This document shows positions 1 to 7,765 of a DNA stretch of 64,000 nucleotides, piece after piece. Within the stretch, counting starts at the first letter, position 1; every line of letters starts with the position of its first letter. The notes beneath the pieces were generated by a model. It had not been told where the DNA came from. It saw nothing but the letters and a program-made list of their open reading frames with translations, and searched no databases. The DNA lies in contig OZ242020.1 of assembly GCA_965204875.1 (NCBI GenBank), positions 1,860,001 through 1,924,000 on the forward strand, written 5' to 3'. Source of the stretch: Aldehydirespirator sp965204875. Lineage in GTDB: Bacteria; Actinomycetota; Acidimicrobiia; Acidimicrobiales; Aldehydirespiratoraceae. The position numbers and the translations under genes are program-made.

Positions 1-32
1 GTCTCGCCGAGCCGAGTGACCATGCGGCCGGC

Positions 33-335
33 ATGGCAACCCGCTGCTTCGACGTGGAGTTGCAGGGGCTCGGGTTCGCCGCCGATGTGGCCTTCGCCCT
101 GATGTCGGACGGTTGGGGGGTGTGGACCCCGGTGGGAGATTTGGCAGGCAGCGCGACCCTCAGCGGGGGTCGCGCCATGAGCGGGCAGTTCCATCATCGC
201 GCCGGCGGGCTGCGGGTGTGGCGCCGCGAGGTGGCGTCGCTCGACGGCACCATGAAGGCGGTGCTGAATACCTGGCACCGCGGCGAGCAGCGCCTGGGAG
301 CGGCCTACGGAACCCTCGCCTTCCACCCGGCATGA
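33..335 (+). CDS. hypothetical protein, 100 aa
   Basis: A 100-residue protein that I do not recognise. The ATG at 33 follows a possible upstream stop (TGA at 17-19) that may end a gene beyond the left edge. The protein is rich in Gly, Ala and Trp with alternating hydrophobic stretches (for example SDGWGVWTPVGD), which suggests beta structure. There is no signal peptide or membrane segment. Its stop overlaps the next start as ATGA (332-335), so the two genes are probably co-translated and may act together. Confidence 0.55.
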   Translation: MATRCFDVELQGLGFAADVAFALMSDGWGVWTPVGDLAGSATLSGGRAMSGQFHHRAGGLRVWRREVASLDGTMKAVLNTWHRGEQRLGAAYGTLAFHPA

Positions 336-991
336 GCGGTGGGGACAGCTTTGCTGGGGCCTGGCTTGTGAGCGAGCACGTGTATGACCCCGACGGCGCC
401 TACCGGGGAGCCATTGACCAGCATCGCGATGTTGAATGGGTGGCGGAGGATCGCTTGCGGGTGACGCAGCGTTGCTACCCGTCGCCCGCGCTCGCGGGCC
501 ATCCGATGGCTTACTTCGCCGGTGAGTGGGTGTTCCATCTTGAGCTTGCCGGCACCCAGCGCCGCTATCTCGGCCCCGACGTGGTGGGGGCCGGCACCGA
601 ATGGCAGCCGGGCGTCATGACCGGGCAGGGCATCTGGCCGCGGTTCGGCTACGAGTTCGAGTCCTACGGCGTGCTGGTAGCCCCAGACCGCCAACTCACC
701 GGCGGATCCTTCTCGCTGGCGGGCCGCTCGGTGGCCGACATCGTCGGAGTGGCCGTGCCGGAACGTTGCAACATCAAGCCCAGGCTGGATCTGTCGGCCA
801 CCCCGCCCGGCGTCGGCCATGATGCGATGCTGCACCGCGTTGTCGGCCCGATGCAGGTGACGGTCGCTTGGCGCTCCCCGTCGCAGCGTCTCCGAGTGTG
901 GGCCATGCGCGATCCCCACGGCGCCTCAGGCTTCACCCTCACCGAGACCGTCAACGACGGCCAGCGCAGCGTTTCAGCGACCGTCGGCTGA
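332..991 (+). CDS. lipocalin-like single-domain protein, 219 aa
   Basis: The start at 332 is chosen because it overlaps the upstream stop as ATGA; the open frame reaches further upstream but only inside the preceding gene. The protein begins with a GxW-type strand (FAGAWLVSE) and has a central RRYLGPDVVG motif and a late GRSVADIVGVA motif. The same order (G-x-W, R-x-Y-x-GPD, DIV) occurs in both halves of the 313-residue protein encoded at 2537-3478, so the two are related by direct sequence comparison. A lipocalin-like beta-barrel that binds a small hydrophobic ligand is an inference from the GxW start and length. No signal peptide is visible. Confidence 0.6.
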   Translation: MSGGDSFAGAWLVSEHVYDPDGAYRGAIDQHRDVEWVAEDRLRVTQRCYPSPALAGHPMAYFAGEWVFHLELAGTQRRYLGPDVVGAGTEWQPGVMTGQGIWPRFGYEFESYGVLVAPDRQLTGGSFSLAGRSVADIVGVAVPERCNIKPRLDLSATPPGVGHDAMLHRVVGPMQVTVAWRSPSQRLRVWAMRDPHGASGFTLTETVNDGQRSVSATVG

Positions 992-1002
992 GGAGCCGCC
1001 CG

Positions 1003-1108
1003 TCATAGGTGGCCGTTTCGTCAATAGGGCGGCCACTTTGCGCGATAAGTGGCCGTTTCGTCAATAGGGCGGCCACTTCGCGTCATAAGTGGCCGCATCG
1101 TCAATACG
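1003..1108. repeat. 40-bp tandem repeat with inverted arms upstream of fic
   Basis: Two full copies and one half copy of a 40-bp unit begin at 1009, 1049 and 1089. Each full unit contains an inverted repeat (AAGTGGCCG at 1047-1055 and CGGCCACTT at 1070-1078) around the loop TTTCGTCAATAGGG. The array ends 18 bp before the Fic start, so it could be a multi-site operator or a hairpin in the leader. It does not fit a CRISPR because there is no unique spacer. Confidence 0.7.
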
Positions 1109-1125
1109 TGTAGCCTGTCCCACCA

Positions 1126-2505
1126 GTGGGGAGGTTGCTCGATCAGACGTACGTCTACTGGCGCGGCACCAAAGTCGTGCGCGAGCCATACCAGGCGTAC
1201 ATGCCCCACGCCATCAACGGATGGACCCCCGACCTCGACGAAGCCACCCTACGTCGGCTACAAGACACCACGGAACGCCTTCGCAAGGTACAACAGAACA
1301 CGGACGACACGAGGGCGCTGAGATGGTGCCTGAACCGCACTGAGGCGATCGCAACGAGCCATGTGGAGGGAATCGTCACCACGCTGCGATCACTGAGCCT
1401 ACTGGAATCGCTGCGATCGCGCCGCGATCCAGATCGTGTGGATCGCGATCGTCAGGCGCTCGGCGCGGCTCGCCTCAACGCCTACGCGACCTCTGTCGGG
1501 GTTCGGCGTTCAGATCCCATTACCCTCGGTGACCTTCAGGAGATGCATCGGCGCCTCTTTGCCGCGACCGATCAGCAGATCGGTTCGGGCGACTTTCGCA
1601 CGGAGCAGAACTGGGTAGGTGCCGTCTCGGCACGCACGCCTGCGGCGGCGGACTTCGTCCCCCCGCCGCACCGGGTGCTCTTGCCGTTGCTCAATGATCT
1701 GACGGAGTACGCCACGGCGCCGCAGTTAGTGCCGCCGTTGACAAAAGCCGCAATCTCTCATCTGCAGTTCGAGACGATCCACCCTTTCGACGACGGCAAC
1801 GGCAGAGTCGGCAGGGCGCTGTTGCATTGCGTGTTGCAGCGTGACATGCCGCATCGGCTGCCTTTGCCGTTGTCGGCTGCGATCAACGAACGCAAGCAGG
1901 ACTACTACATGTCCTTGCGCCCCTACCAGACCTATATCGGCCGTCGCAATGGAACTGGCCGAGTCGAGGCGATTGCTGAGGCTGCCACCTATGTGGCGGA
2001 CGCGGTTGACATCGCGTGTGACTACACCCGTGCCATCTCCGGCATTCTGGTCAACATGCAGCAACGCTGGGCCGATCTTCGGCTGCGGCAGGACTCAGCG
2101 GCCATTGCTATATTGCACGCAATGTCAACCATGCCTGCAGCCGATATTGGGTATCTCACCGCGGCGACGGAACGGTCGGCCCGGGCAGTGCGACGCGCCG
2201 CCCGCCAGCTCGCAGACGCCGGCGTCATAGCCGAGTCGGTCGATGAAAGCAGTGGGCGAACGGTATTCGAGTTGCCCGAGATGCTCCAGATCGTCGACGA
2301 CCGCCGCCGACTCATCACCGAGTGCTGGGAACTGCGCTCGGCTGGGATCGAACCGGCCCTGCCCGACCTGATAGCCCGCTTCCTTGACGGCAAGCCACAG
2401 CAGGCCGGACCCGATCCCCGGTCGCGTTGCACCCACATCGGGCCGCGCAGCAGAATCCAGTGCAAACGCCCGCCCGGGCACCCGCCCCCACACCGCTACA
2501 CCTGA
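1126..2505 (+). CDS. Fic family protein (class II, self-inhibited)
   Basis: Fic proteins transfer AMP or another phosphate-containing group from a nucleotide to a hydroxyl side chain of a target protein. The core motif HPFDDGNGRVGR is at residues 219-230 with catalytic His219. An N-terminal inhibitory helix motif TSHVEG (77-82; consensus S/T-x-x-x-E-G/N) marks it as class II, in which the Glu blocks productive ATP binding. The flap FRTEQNWVG is at 157-165. The C-terminal third looks like a winged helix, as usual in long Fic proteins. It ends in a Cys/His-rich tail (CTHIGPRSRIQCKRPPGH) that could bind zinc. The GTG start is chosen because the typical N-terminal WRG strand follows at once; ATG 1201 would remove it. 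No antitoxin gene is adjacent. Confidence 0.85.
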   Translation: MGRLLDQTYVYWRGTKVVREPYQAYMPHAINGWTPDLDEATLRRLQDTTERLRKVQQNTDDTRALRWCLNRTEAIATSHVEGIVTTLRSLSLLESLRSRRDPDRVDRDRQALGAARLNAYATSVGVRRSDPITLGDLQEMHRRLFAATDQQIGSGDFRTEQNWVGAVSARTPAAADFVPPPHRVLLPLLNDLTEYATAPQLVPPLTKAAISHLQFETIHPFDDGNGRVGRALLHCVLQRDMPHRLPLPLSAAINERKQDYYMSLRPYQTYIGRRNGTGRVEAIAEAATYVADAVDIACDYTRAISGILVNMQQRWADLRLRQDSAAIAILHAMSTMPAADIGYLTAATERSARAVRRAARQLADAGVIAESVDESSGRTVFELPEMLQIVDDRRRLITECWELRSAGIEPALPDLIARFLDGKPQQAGPDPRSRCTHIGPRSRIQCKRPPGHPPPHRYT

Positions 2506-2536
2506 GGGTTGTCCGCGGCGGTTGGCCGGGAACTGG

Positions 2537-3478
2537 TTACTTGTCGGGGGACCAGGTTAGGGGGCCGAAGACTATGTCGGTCATGCGGTCGCCGGAATAC
2601 AGCTTCCAGGCCACGGCCATGGTGTAGTCGTGGTTGAGGATGAACTCCCGGCCCTTGATCTTGAACGCCTCGCTCACATGGTGCTGGGAGGTGTACAGCG
2701 CTCGCCCGTAGGCGATGGCGTTGCCCCAGAGATCCGGGCCGTCGTAGGTGTAGCGGTTGCCGCTGGCGCGGGTGCGGACGTAGCTGAGCTTGCGGTTGAT
2801 AACGTCTGAGATCTCCAGCGTGTGGGTGGCGCGCACGAGGTCGATCGGATCGTGGCGCAGGCGCACGCTCACCGCGCCCCGCGGCTGCTGATCGGCCCCG
2901 AACACCTCGCACTCGCCAGTCCATTGCCCGCCGGTGCGGTCGGGCACGGTGTGGGGCCACGAGCCCAGCTCTCGCTCGGCCTCGACGTGGTCGTCGATCC
3001 ACGCCTTGGTGTCGGGGTTGGTGTCGTAGTCGTGAGCGTTCAAGTACACCCCGTTGAACACAGCGAAGATCGAGGGCCCCTCATAGAGCAGCGACGAGTA
3101 CACCTGAGTGACCCCGTCGGGCAGGATCTGGTTCATCGTGTTGAGATCGGCTCGCCAGCCCGGCGCGTAGTAGTGCGAGTCCACGAGCGATCCGTACGGG
3201 TGGCCGGCCCCGTGGAAGTCGGGGCCCCGGTAGATGCGGTCGTTGCCCCGATCGTCCACGCCGAACTCGAAGTCGCGGATCTCGAAGCGGTTGCGCAGCG
3301 GCCCGCTGTTCATGAAGTTGCACTGCATCCAGTAGGTGACCCTGCCATCGGCGAACACGCTGGCGCGGCTGACCTTGTTGAAGCCGGTGTGGCTGCCGTC
3401 GGCGTCGAACACCGACGGCAGGCCGTACCACTCACCGGTGATGCGCTGCTGCCACTCAGAGGCGCCGGAGTCGCTCAT
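2537..3478 (-). CDS. duplicated lipocalin-like protein, 313 aa
   Basis: The protein is made of two related halves. Residues about 10-165 and about 180-313 each start with a G-x-W strand (GEWYG; GQWTGE) and each contain R-x-Y-x-GPD (RIYRGPDFHG; RYTYDGPDLWG). The second half also has the late MTDIVFG motif seen as DIVGV in the protein at 332-991. This is an internal domain duplication visible in the sequence. There is no signal peptide. It is the last gene of the minus-strand cluster with the RCC-reductase-like and Rieske genes. A beta-barrel that binds a hydrophobic or bilin-like ligand is an inference from fold resemblance and context. The start at 3478 is one of three ATGAGCG copies within 91 bp. 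Confidence 0.7.
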   Translation of the reverse strand: MSDSGASEWQQRITGEWYGLPSVFDADGSHTGFNKVSRASVFADGRVTYWMQCNFMNSGPLRNRFEIRDFEFGVDDRGNDRIYRGPDFHGAGHPYGSLVDSHYYAPGWRADLNTMNQILPDGVTQVYSSLLYEGPSIFAVFNGVYLNAHDYDTNPDTKAWIDDHVEAERELGSWPHTVPDRTGGQWTGECEVFGADQQPRGAVSVRLRHDPIDLVRATHTLEISDVINRKLSYVRTRASGNRYTYDGPDLWGNAIAYGRALYTSQHHVSEAFKIKGREFILNHDYTMAVAWKLYSGDRMTDIVFGPLTWSPDK

Positions 3479-3493
3479 GTGTGTCCCTTCCGC

Positions 3494-3568
3494 TCATGTG
3501 CCCCTCTTGGCGACTTGCCGGTACATCGGGCTGGTTCGCCCCGCCCAGAGGCTTGCAATGTCGCTCAT
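3494..3568 (-). other. junction micro-ORF with duplicated start region
   Basis: On the minus strand the sequence ATGAGCGAC occurs at 3568 and again at the true start 3478, with ATGAGCGGA between them at 3497. The copy at 3568 opens a 24-codon frame (MSDIAS..., compare MSDSGAS in the real gene). That frame ends in a TGA overlapping the ATG at 3497 as ATGA. It appears to be a duplicated initiation region, not a functional gene. Confidence 0.5.
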
Positions 3569-3611
3569 GTGCTGACTCTCTGGTGGCGGCATGGCCGGCG
3601 CATCGGGGAGT

Positions 3612-4343
3612 TCAGCCCGCGCCCTGGTCACGGGCCGCGGTCTTGAGGCTGGTGCGGATGTCGGCGCTCACCGCAGGGCCGAGCAGTTGATCGACCCTGG
3701 CCCACACCGGGTCCACCTCCGGGTTGAAGATGGCCGTCCGGTTGCGGGCGTCGCGCCGCGCCAAGTCTTGCGGCGTCGTGCCATCGACCACAGCCGCGGG
3801 CAATCCTGCGGTCAATAGCTCCAGCCACCGGTCGCGATACGCGGCCACCGCTGCGAACACGCTGCGAAAGCCGTCCTCGTCGGCGCGGTGGGCCAGCATC
3901 CACGCCGACATCAGCTGCCACTGCCGCGGCGACAGGTGCGCCGGCGTCAGGCCCTCGATCTTCCCCACGGCATCGTGCACCTCGGTGAGCTCGCCGTAGC
4001 AGTGGTCGATGTAGGCCAGGTTGGCGCCCGGATCCAGGCGCGGGATCAGGTCGAGGTGAAACGCATAGTGCGACCCCGCCAGCACCGCGTCCACCGTGAA
4101 ATGCGGCACCGGGCTGGTGGAGGGCGAGAAGGCGAAGCACATGTGACTGTCCAGCCCGAAGGCGTCCACGGTCATGCCCACATACACCAAGCTCGCCGTC
4201 CCTTCACGTGACAGCACCCGGTGAGCCCCCACCGGCGAGCCGTCGATCGCCGAGACCAGCGGCGTGTGCAGCGTCTCGCGCAAGTCCAAGCGTTTGCTGA
4301 TGGCCTCCACCGTGCACAGACACAACTCAGCAGGCAGGCTCAT
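3612..4343 (-). CDS. red-chlorophyll-catabolite-reductase-like protein B
   Basis: A protein of 243 residues with the signature region PHFTVDAVLAGSHYAFHLDL followed by IPRLDPGANLAYID. This resembles the (L/F)-D-x-x-PR-x-D segment of plant red chlorophyll catabolite (RCC) reductase, a member of the ferredoxin-dependent bilin reductase fold. RCC reductase reduces a linear tetrapyrrole using electrons from ferredoxin. Here the substrate is unknown and could be another tetrapyrrole or unrelated. It is downstream of the Rieske oxygenase on the same strand and shares the family with the gene at 5712-6524, though the two are strongly diverged. The ATG at 4343 overlaps the stop of a micro-ORF (ATGA). 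Confidence 0.6.
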   Translation of the reverse strand: MSLPAELCLCTVEAISKRLDLRETLHTPLVSAIDGSPVGAHRVLSREGTASLVYVGMTVDAFGLDSHMCFAFSPSTSPVPHFTVDAVLAGSHYAFHLDLIPRLDPGANLAYIDHCYGELTEVHDAVGKIEGLTPAHLSPRQWQLMSAWMLAHRADEDGFRSVFAAVAAYRDRWLELLTAGLPAAVVDGTTPQDLARRDARNRTAIFNPEVDPVWARVDQLLGPAVSADIRTSLKTAARDQGAG

Positions 4344-4411
4344 GGCCCGGCCTCGGCTGGTGGTACGCCAGCGGTGTTGACAGACGCTTCGGGTGGCACG
4401 CGAGCGGTCAT
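4340..4411 (-). other. junction micro-ORF (23 codons) coupling Rieske and RCCR-like genes
   Basis: The Rieske stop forms an ATGA at 4408-4411. The new frame starting there ends 23 codons later in another ATGA, which is the true start of the RCCR-like gene. The sequence CCGAGGCCGGGCCATGA is present at both junctions, 68 bp apart, so the Rieske protein and the micro-ORF both end in EAGP. This is a tandem duplication of the stop/start junction that keeps coupling by termination-reinitiation. Confidence 0.7.
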
Positions 4412-5574
4412 GGCCCGGCCTCGGTTGCGGTGCGCCCGGTTAGAGCCTCCTCGATGGTGGGAAACACCCAGGCGCTCGCGAACTCGGGGTCGCCGGCGCG
4501 TCCCGGCGAGGGGATCACCGCGGCAGCCCGCCTGGTCTCGCCCTCGGGCAGGGACTCGAGCCCCCAACCCCTGTCAAGCTGCTCCCGGCGCCATCGGCGG
4601 TAGGCCAGCTGGATGGAGTCGGACTTGACGTGCAGCTCCGCGGAGAGGTCGAACGGCAGCAACTCGGGCCGCTGCCCCTCGACGCTGGGCCGGTCCTCGG
4701 CGAAGATCTTGAGCGTGCGTTGGATCGAGTTCTTGTCCGCCCAGCCCCCGGTGAAAAAGGAGCGCAGCATGCAGAACTTCGAGACCGTGGTGTGCTCGTC
4801 GCGGGGCACGGCCGCGGTGAAGATGCGTATCTCACCCATCGGCAGGCGCACGATCAGCATCGACATGTTGGGAGGGTAGAAGCCGGTGGTGGTGCTGACC
4901 GGCGGGCGTTCCTTCTTGGAGACGAACCTCCACCGGCCCGACGGGCGGGGAGGCCTCAGGTCCACTGTTGCCGTCACCGAGGCCAGATGGCCGTCGAGCC
5001 GCTTCTCGTCCAAGTCGAAGTCTGCGATCTCCGGCTCGTCGGCGTTGCCGAAAGACTCGGAGTGAACGAAGGGCGTGTGGGCGATGTCGACGGCGTTCTC
5101 CAGCACCCGGTCGTAGTTGGCGTTCCAGGCGAACTCCCCGAACACGGCCCGGTAGCCCCCGGCCCGGGTCTCGGTGTGCTCCTCGAGGCCGTCCAGCTCG
5201 GGCACCGGCGGTCGCTGCTCGGCCGCCAGATCGCCGAGGAACACCCACACGAAGCCGTAGCGCTCGACGCACGGGTAGGTGTCGATCCGGGCCTTCCTGG
5301 GGATGGGAACGCCGGCGCGGTTGGCGGGAATCCGCACGCAGGCGCCGCCGGCGTCGTAGCGCCAACCGTGATAGGGGCACTGGACGCAGTCGCCGACCAC
5401 CGTGCCGCCGGCCAGTGACCCGCCACGGTGCACGCACAGGTCGGACTGCGCGTTGACGGTGCCGTCCGGGCCCCGCCACAGCACCAGGTCGTGGCCGTGG
5501 ACACGGGCGAGCACGGGCTCGCGGCCCACCTCGTGAACGAACTCAACGGCGTACCAGTTGTTCTTTATGAACAC
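4408..5574 (-). CDS. Rieske oxygenase, pheophorbide-a-oxygenase-like
   Basis: A Rieske non-haem iron oxygenase of 388 residues. The N-terminal Rieske domain has C-x-H (CVHRG, about residue 47) and C-x-x-H (CPYHGW, about 67) ligands. The catalytic domain has NYDRVLENAVDIAHTPFVH, in which D-x-x-H-x4-H binds the mononuclear iron. The block resembles the YDTLMENVSDPSHIDFAHH region of plant pheophorbide a oxygenase and its relatives (Tic55/CAO type). The C-terminal CxxC of the plant enzymes is not seen. Electrons would come from a separate reductase. Flanking RCC-reductase-like genes on both sides suggest that ring opening is followed by bilin reduction; this is inference. The GTG start has GAGGAGG upstream. 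Confidence 0.75.
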   Translation of the reverse strand: MFIKNNWYAVEFVHEVGREPVLARVHGHDLVLWRGPDGTVNAQSDLCVHRGGSLAGGTVVGDCVQCPYHGWRYDAGGACVRIPANRAGVPIPRKARIDTYPCVERYGFVWVFLGDLAAEQRPPVPELDGLEEHTETRAGGYRAVFGEFAWNANYDRVLENAVDIAHTPFVHSESFGNADEPEIADFDLDEKRLDGHLASVTATVDLRPPRPSGRWRFVSKKERPPVSTTTGFYPPNMSMLIVRLPMGEIRIFTAAVPRDEHTTVSKFCMLRSFFTGGWADKNSIQRTLKIFAEDRPSVEGQRPELLPFDLSAELHVKSDSIQLAYRRWRREQLDRGWGLESLPEGETRRAAAVIPSPGRAGDPEFASAWVFPTIEEALTGRTATEAGP

Positions 5575-5671
5575 CCGTGAACCTCCTCAACAGCTCGGCT
5601 TTCCCAGCCTCAACGCCCTGACCGTGGTTCTTGACGACCCTGTTCTTGATGAACACTCGTGAACCTCCTCC
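5562..5671 (-). repeat. duplicated ribosome-binding/start region of the Rieske gene
   Basis: On the minus strand a GAGGAGGTTCACG ribosome-binding region with GTGTTCATMAAGAAC occurs twice. It begins at GTG 5656 and again at GTG 5574, the true start, 82 bp downstream. The upstream copy opens a frame that runs into the gene out of phase. Initiation there could compete with or regulate the real start. Confidence 0.65.
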
Positions 5672-5711
5672 GAGTGACCGCAGCGCTCCCGGACCGCCGG
5701 CGGCGGCGGCC

Positions 5712-6524
5712 TCATGCCGGCCTCCGCAGCACCCGGTCGCCGCCCCACAGCGCCCGCACCAGGCGATCGGTCATCTCCTTGCCGAAGAACCTGAGCCCCA
5801 TCACGTTCGCCGGGTCGCGCTCGGCGATGTTGCGCCGCCGCAGCAGGTCGTCGGCTGCCAGCCGCGCGCGACGCTCCTGCGGCACCGGCTCAGCCTCGTC
5901 CACCCATTGCAGCCAACGGTCGACCCGCCGGTGCGCCAGCTCGCCCACCTGGTCCAGCCGGGCCCCGTCGTGGGTGCGCCCGGGGGTGGTGAAACAGACC
6001 GCAACCTCGCTCAGGGCTTGGCGGACGTACAGCTCTCTGGACGTGAAGGGCGATAGCCCGCTGTCGGCTCGCAACTCCAGGAACTCCTCGTTGAACGGGC
6101 CCCAGTACCTGTCCAGCGACTCGGTGTCGAGCATCAGGTCCGAACGCGGGTTGAAGTCGATGTAGAACCACAGATCGGGCAGCGTCCCCCACGCCACGCC
6201 GAGGTGGGGCACGTCGATGTGCGGGCCGAGCCAGGCGGTGACGTGCATGTTGGTGAACCCCATGGGCGGGTTGCCGATCCACGAGTGAACCAGCCAGTCC
6301 ATCTCCGGGCCGGAATATCCGGCGAGGCGGCCCGAGGGGTGCTCGGCCTCGCCCCGGTAGGACTCCAACTCCTCGGTGCTGGGGTCGCGCCGCAGCTCGA
6401 ACCGGGCCTCGATCTTGGCCATCAGCTCCTGCGTGATCGCCCACAGCCGCTGGAACGTCGCCGTCGCGTCCGTCGGAGCACTCTCATCGAAGATGTCCTG
6501 CACGCCCTTCAGCGTCTCGCGCAT
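5712..6524 (-). CDS. red-chlorophyll-catabolite-reductase-like protein A
   Basis: A protein of 270 residues that aligns by eye with plant RCC reductase along its length. It has an SWIG motif, an N-x-T-x-x-G-type strand, PHLGVAWGTLPDLWFYIDF, NPRSDLMLD (the PR-x-DL segment), S-x-x-LYVRQALS, and a C-terminal RDPANVMGLRFFGKEM block. Plant RCC reductase reduces red chlorophyll catabolite after pheophorbide a oxygenase acts. Here a Rieske oxygenase gene follows directly on the same strand. The start at ATG 6524 has GGAG upstream; the open frame extends to 6662 but its extra 46 residues are of low quality. The substrate is unknown; a role on tetrapyrroles is inference from family and neighbours. Confidence 0.7.
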   Translation of the reverse strand: MRETLKGVQDIFDESAPTDATATFQRLWAITQELMAKIEARFELRRDPSTEELESYRGEAEHPSGRLAGYSGPEMDWLVHSWIGNPPMGFTNMHVTAWLGPHIDVPHLGVAWGTLPDLWFYIDFNPRSDLMLDTESLDRYWGPFNEEFLELRADSGLSPFTSRELYVRQALSEVAVCFTTPGRTHDGARLDQVGELAHRRVDRWLQWVDEAEPVPQERRARLAADDLLRRRNIAERDPANVMGLRFFGKEMTDRLVRALWGGDRVLRRPA

Positions 6525-6949
6525 CGTTGCTCCGGTATCGTCAGCAGCACCTGTTCCGGCAAGCGGAACGGCGTTTCGTTCACGCGGACAGTATGGCTGC
6601 GCAACGGCGGGTGTCAACCGAGCGCACCCGGCAGCCGCATCCCAGGGCGTGTGTGCGTTCAATGTCAGCGTCGAAGTCGCCGGCGGTCAGCGGCGCACCC
6701 CGGCCGCATCCCAGGGCGTGTTGTGAGCGGGGCACGTTCACGAAGAGCACGCTGACGCTGGGGAGCGGTCAAACTGGCATCTGGCAACAGTGCCCGCACG
6801 CAGAGGCATAGCAGCTGTATCAAACTGGCAACTGGCAACAGTGCCCGCACCCAGAGGCAAAGGAGCTGTATCAAGATGATTCGCACCGAGGCGAGGACGG
6901 CCGGCTCGGCCTTTCCCAGCGCAGCCGGGCGCAGGAAGCGGCGAGGACG
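6525..6949. other. intergenic region with direct repeats, divergent promoters expected
   Basis: This 425-bp stretch separates two divergent genes and holds no convincing ORF. It contains an 18-bp direct repeat GCCGCATCCCAGGGCGTG at 6634 and 6703, followed by a 51-bp tandem repeat (see next entry). Promoters of both flanking genes should lie here, but I cannot assign -35/-10 hexamers with confidence. Confidence 0.5.
6769..6870. repeat. 51-bp tandem repeat, two copies, upstream of CitE-type gene
   Basis: Units 6769-6819 and 6820-6870 differ at only a few bases and begin TCAAACTGGCA. Each contains the internal near-repeat ACTGGCAACTGGCAACAG and ends AGCTGTA; the next unit starts again (TCAAG). 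The position 80 bp before a catabolic gene suggests a duplicated regulatory site. Confidence 0.65.
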
Positions 6950-7765
6950 ATGAGCCGCACCACGCTCTATGTTCCCGGTGACCGCCCCGACCGCTTCGAC
7001 AAGGCCCTGGCCTCGGGTTCGGACGCCATCATCTGCGATCTCGAGGACGCCGTGGCCGAGGCGGCCAAGCCGGCCGCCCGCGAGGCGGTGGGCGGATGGC
7101 TGCGCGCCAACTCCGGGGCGCCTGCCTGGGTGCGGGTCAACAACCGCCCCGACCTGATCTGCGACGACGCCGCACTGCTGCGCTCGCTGGTGCAGGGCGG
7201 CGTGCGCTTCGCCGGCGTCGTCGTGCCCAAGGCCGACCCGGCTGCCTGCACGGTCGATTTCGCCGGTCTGCCGATCACGGCGCTTATCGAGTCGGCCGCC
7301 GGCGTGGCCGGCGTGTACGAGATCGCCGCGGTGCCCGCGGTGGTGCGCTTGGCGCTGGGCGAGGCCGACCTCGCTGCCGACATGGGAATGGAGCTCTCGG
7401 CCGAGGCGCTCGAGATGTGGCCGGTGCGAACCAGGGTGGTGGTGGCGTCGGTCGGCGCCGGGCTCGACGCTCCCTGCGGGCCGGTGTTCACGGATCTTGC
7501 CGACGATGCCGGGCTCGCAGCCACCAGCGAGTCGCTGCGCCGCCACGGCTTCGGCGGCCGCTCGGTGATCCACCCCCGGCAGGTGGCCGCCGTGAACGCG
7601 GCCTTCACCCCCTCCGCCGAGGCGGTGTCACACGCCCGGGCCGTGTTGGCAGCGTTCGACGCCGCTGCCGCCGAGGGCCGCGCCGTGACCGTCTTGGACG
7701 GCGAGTTCATCGATGCCGCAGTGTTGCGCCGCGCCCGTGCAGTGCTCGCCCGGGTGCCTCGGTGA
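6950..7765 (+). CDS. CoA ester lyase, HpcH/CitE family
   Basis: A TIM-barrel lyase of 271 residues of the citrate lyase beta / citramalyl-CoA / malyl-CoA lyase family, which cleaves or makes C-C bonds of CoA thioesters using Mg2+. It starts with LYVPGDRPDRFDKA, then IICDLEDAVAE (family motif), VRVNNR with the substrate-binding Arg, a metal-binding Glu region (ITALIESAAGV), LGEADLAADMG, and GRSVIHPRQVAAVN near the C-terminus. This short form matches CitE-like proteins. Nearby CaiB CoA-transferases would supply CoA thioesters, so it probably performs a late step in organic-acid catabolism. The exact substrate is not clear. Its 3' end overlaps the convergent nitrilase gene by 59 bp. Confidence 0.85.
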   Translation: MSRTTLYVPGDRPDRFDKALASGSDAIICDLEDAVAEAAKPAAREAVGGWLRANSGAPAWVRVNNRPDLICDDAALLRSLVQGGVRFAGVVVPKADPAACTVDFAGLPITALIESAAGVAGVYEIAAVPAVVRLALGEADLAADMGMELSAEALEMWPVRTRVVVASVGAGLDAPCGPVFTDLADDAGLAATSESLRRHGFGGRSVIHPRQVAAVNAAFTPSAEAVSHARAVLAAFDAAAAEGRAVTVLDGEFIDAAVLRRARAVLARVPR

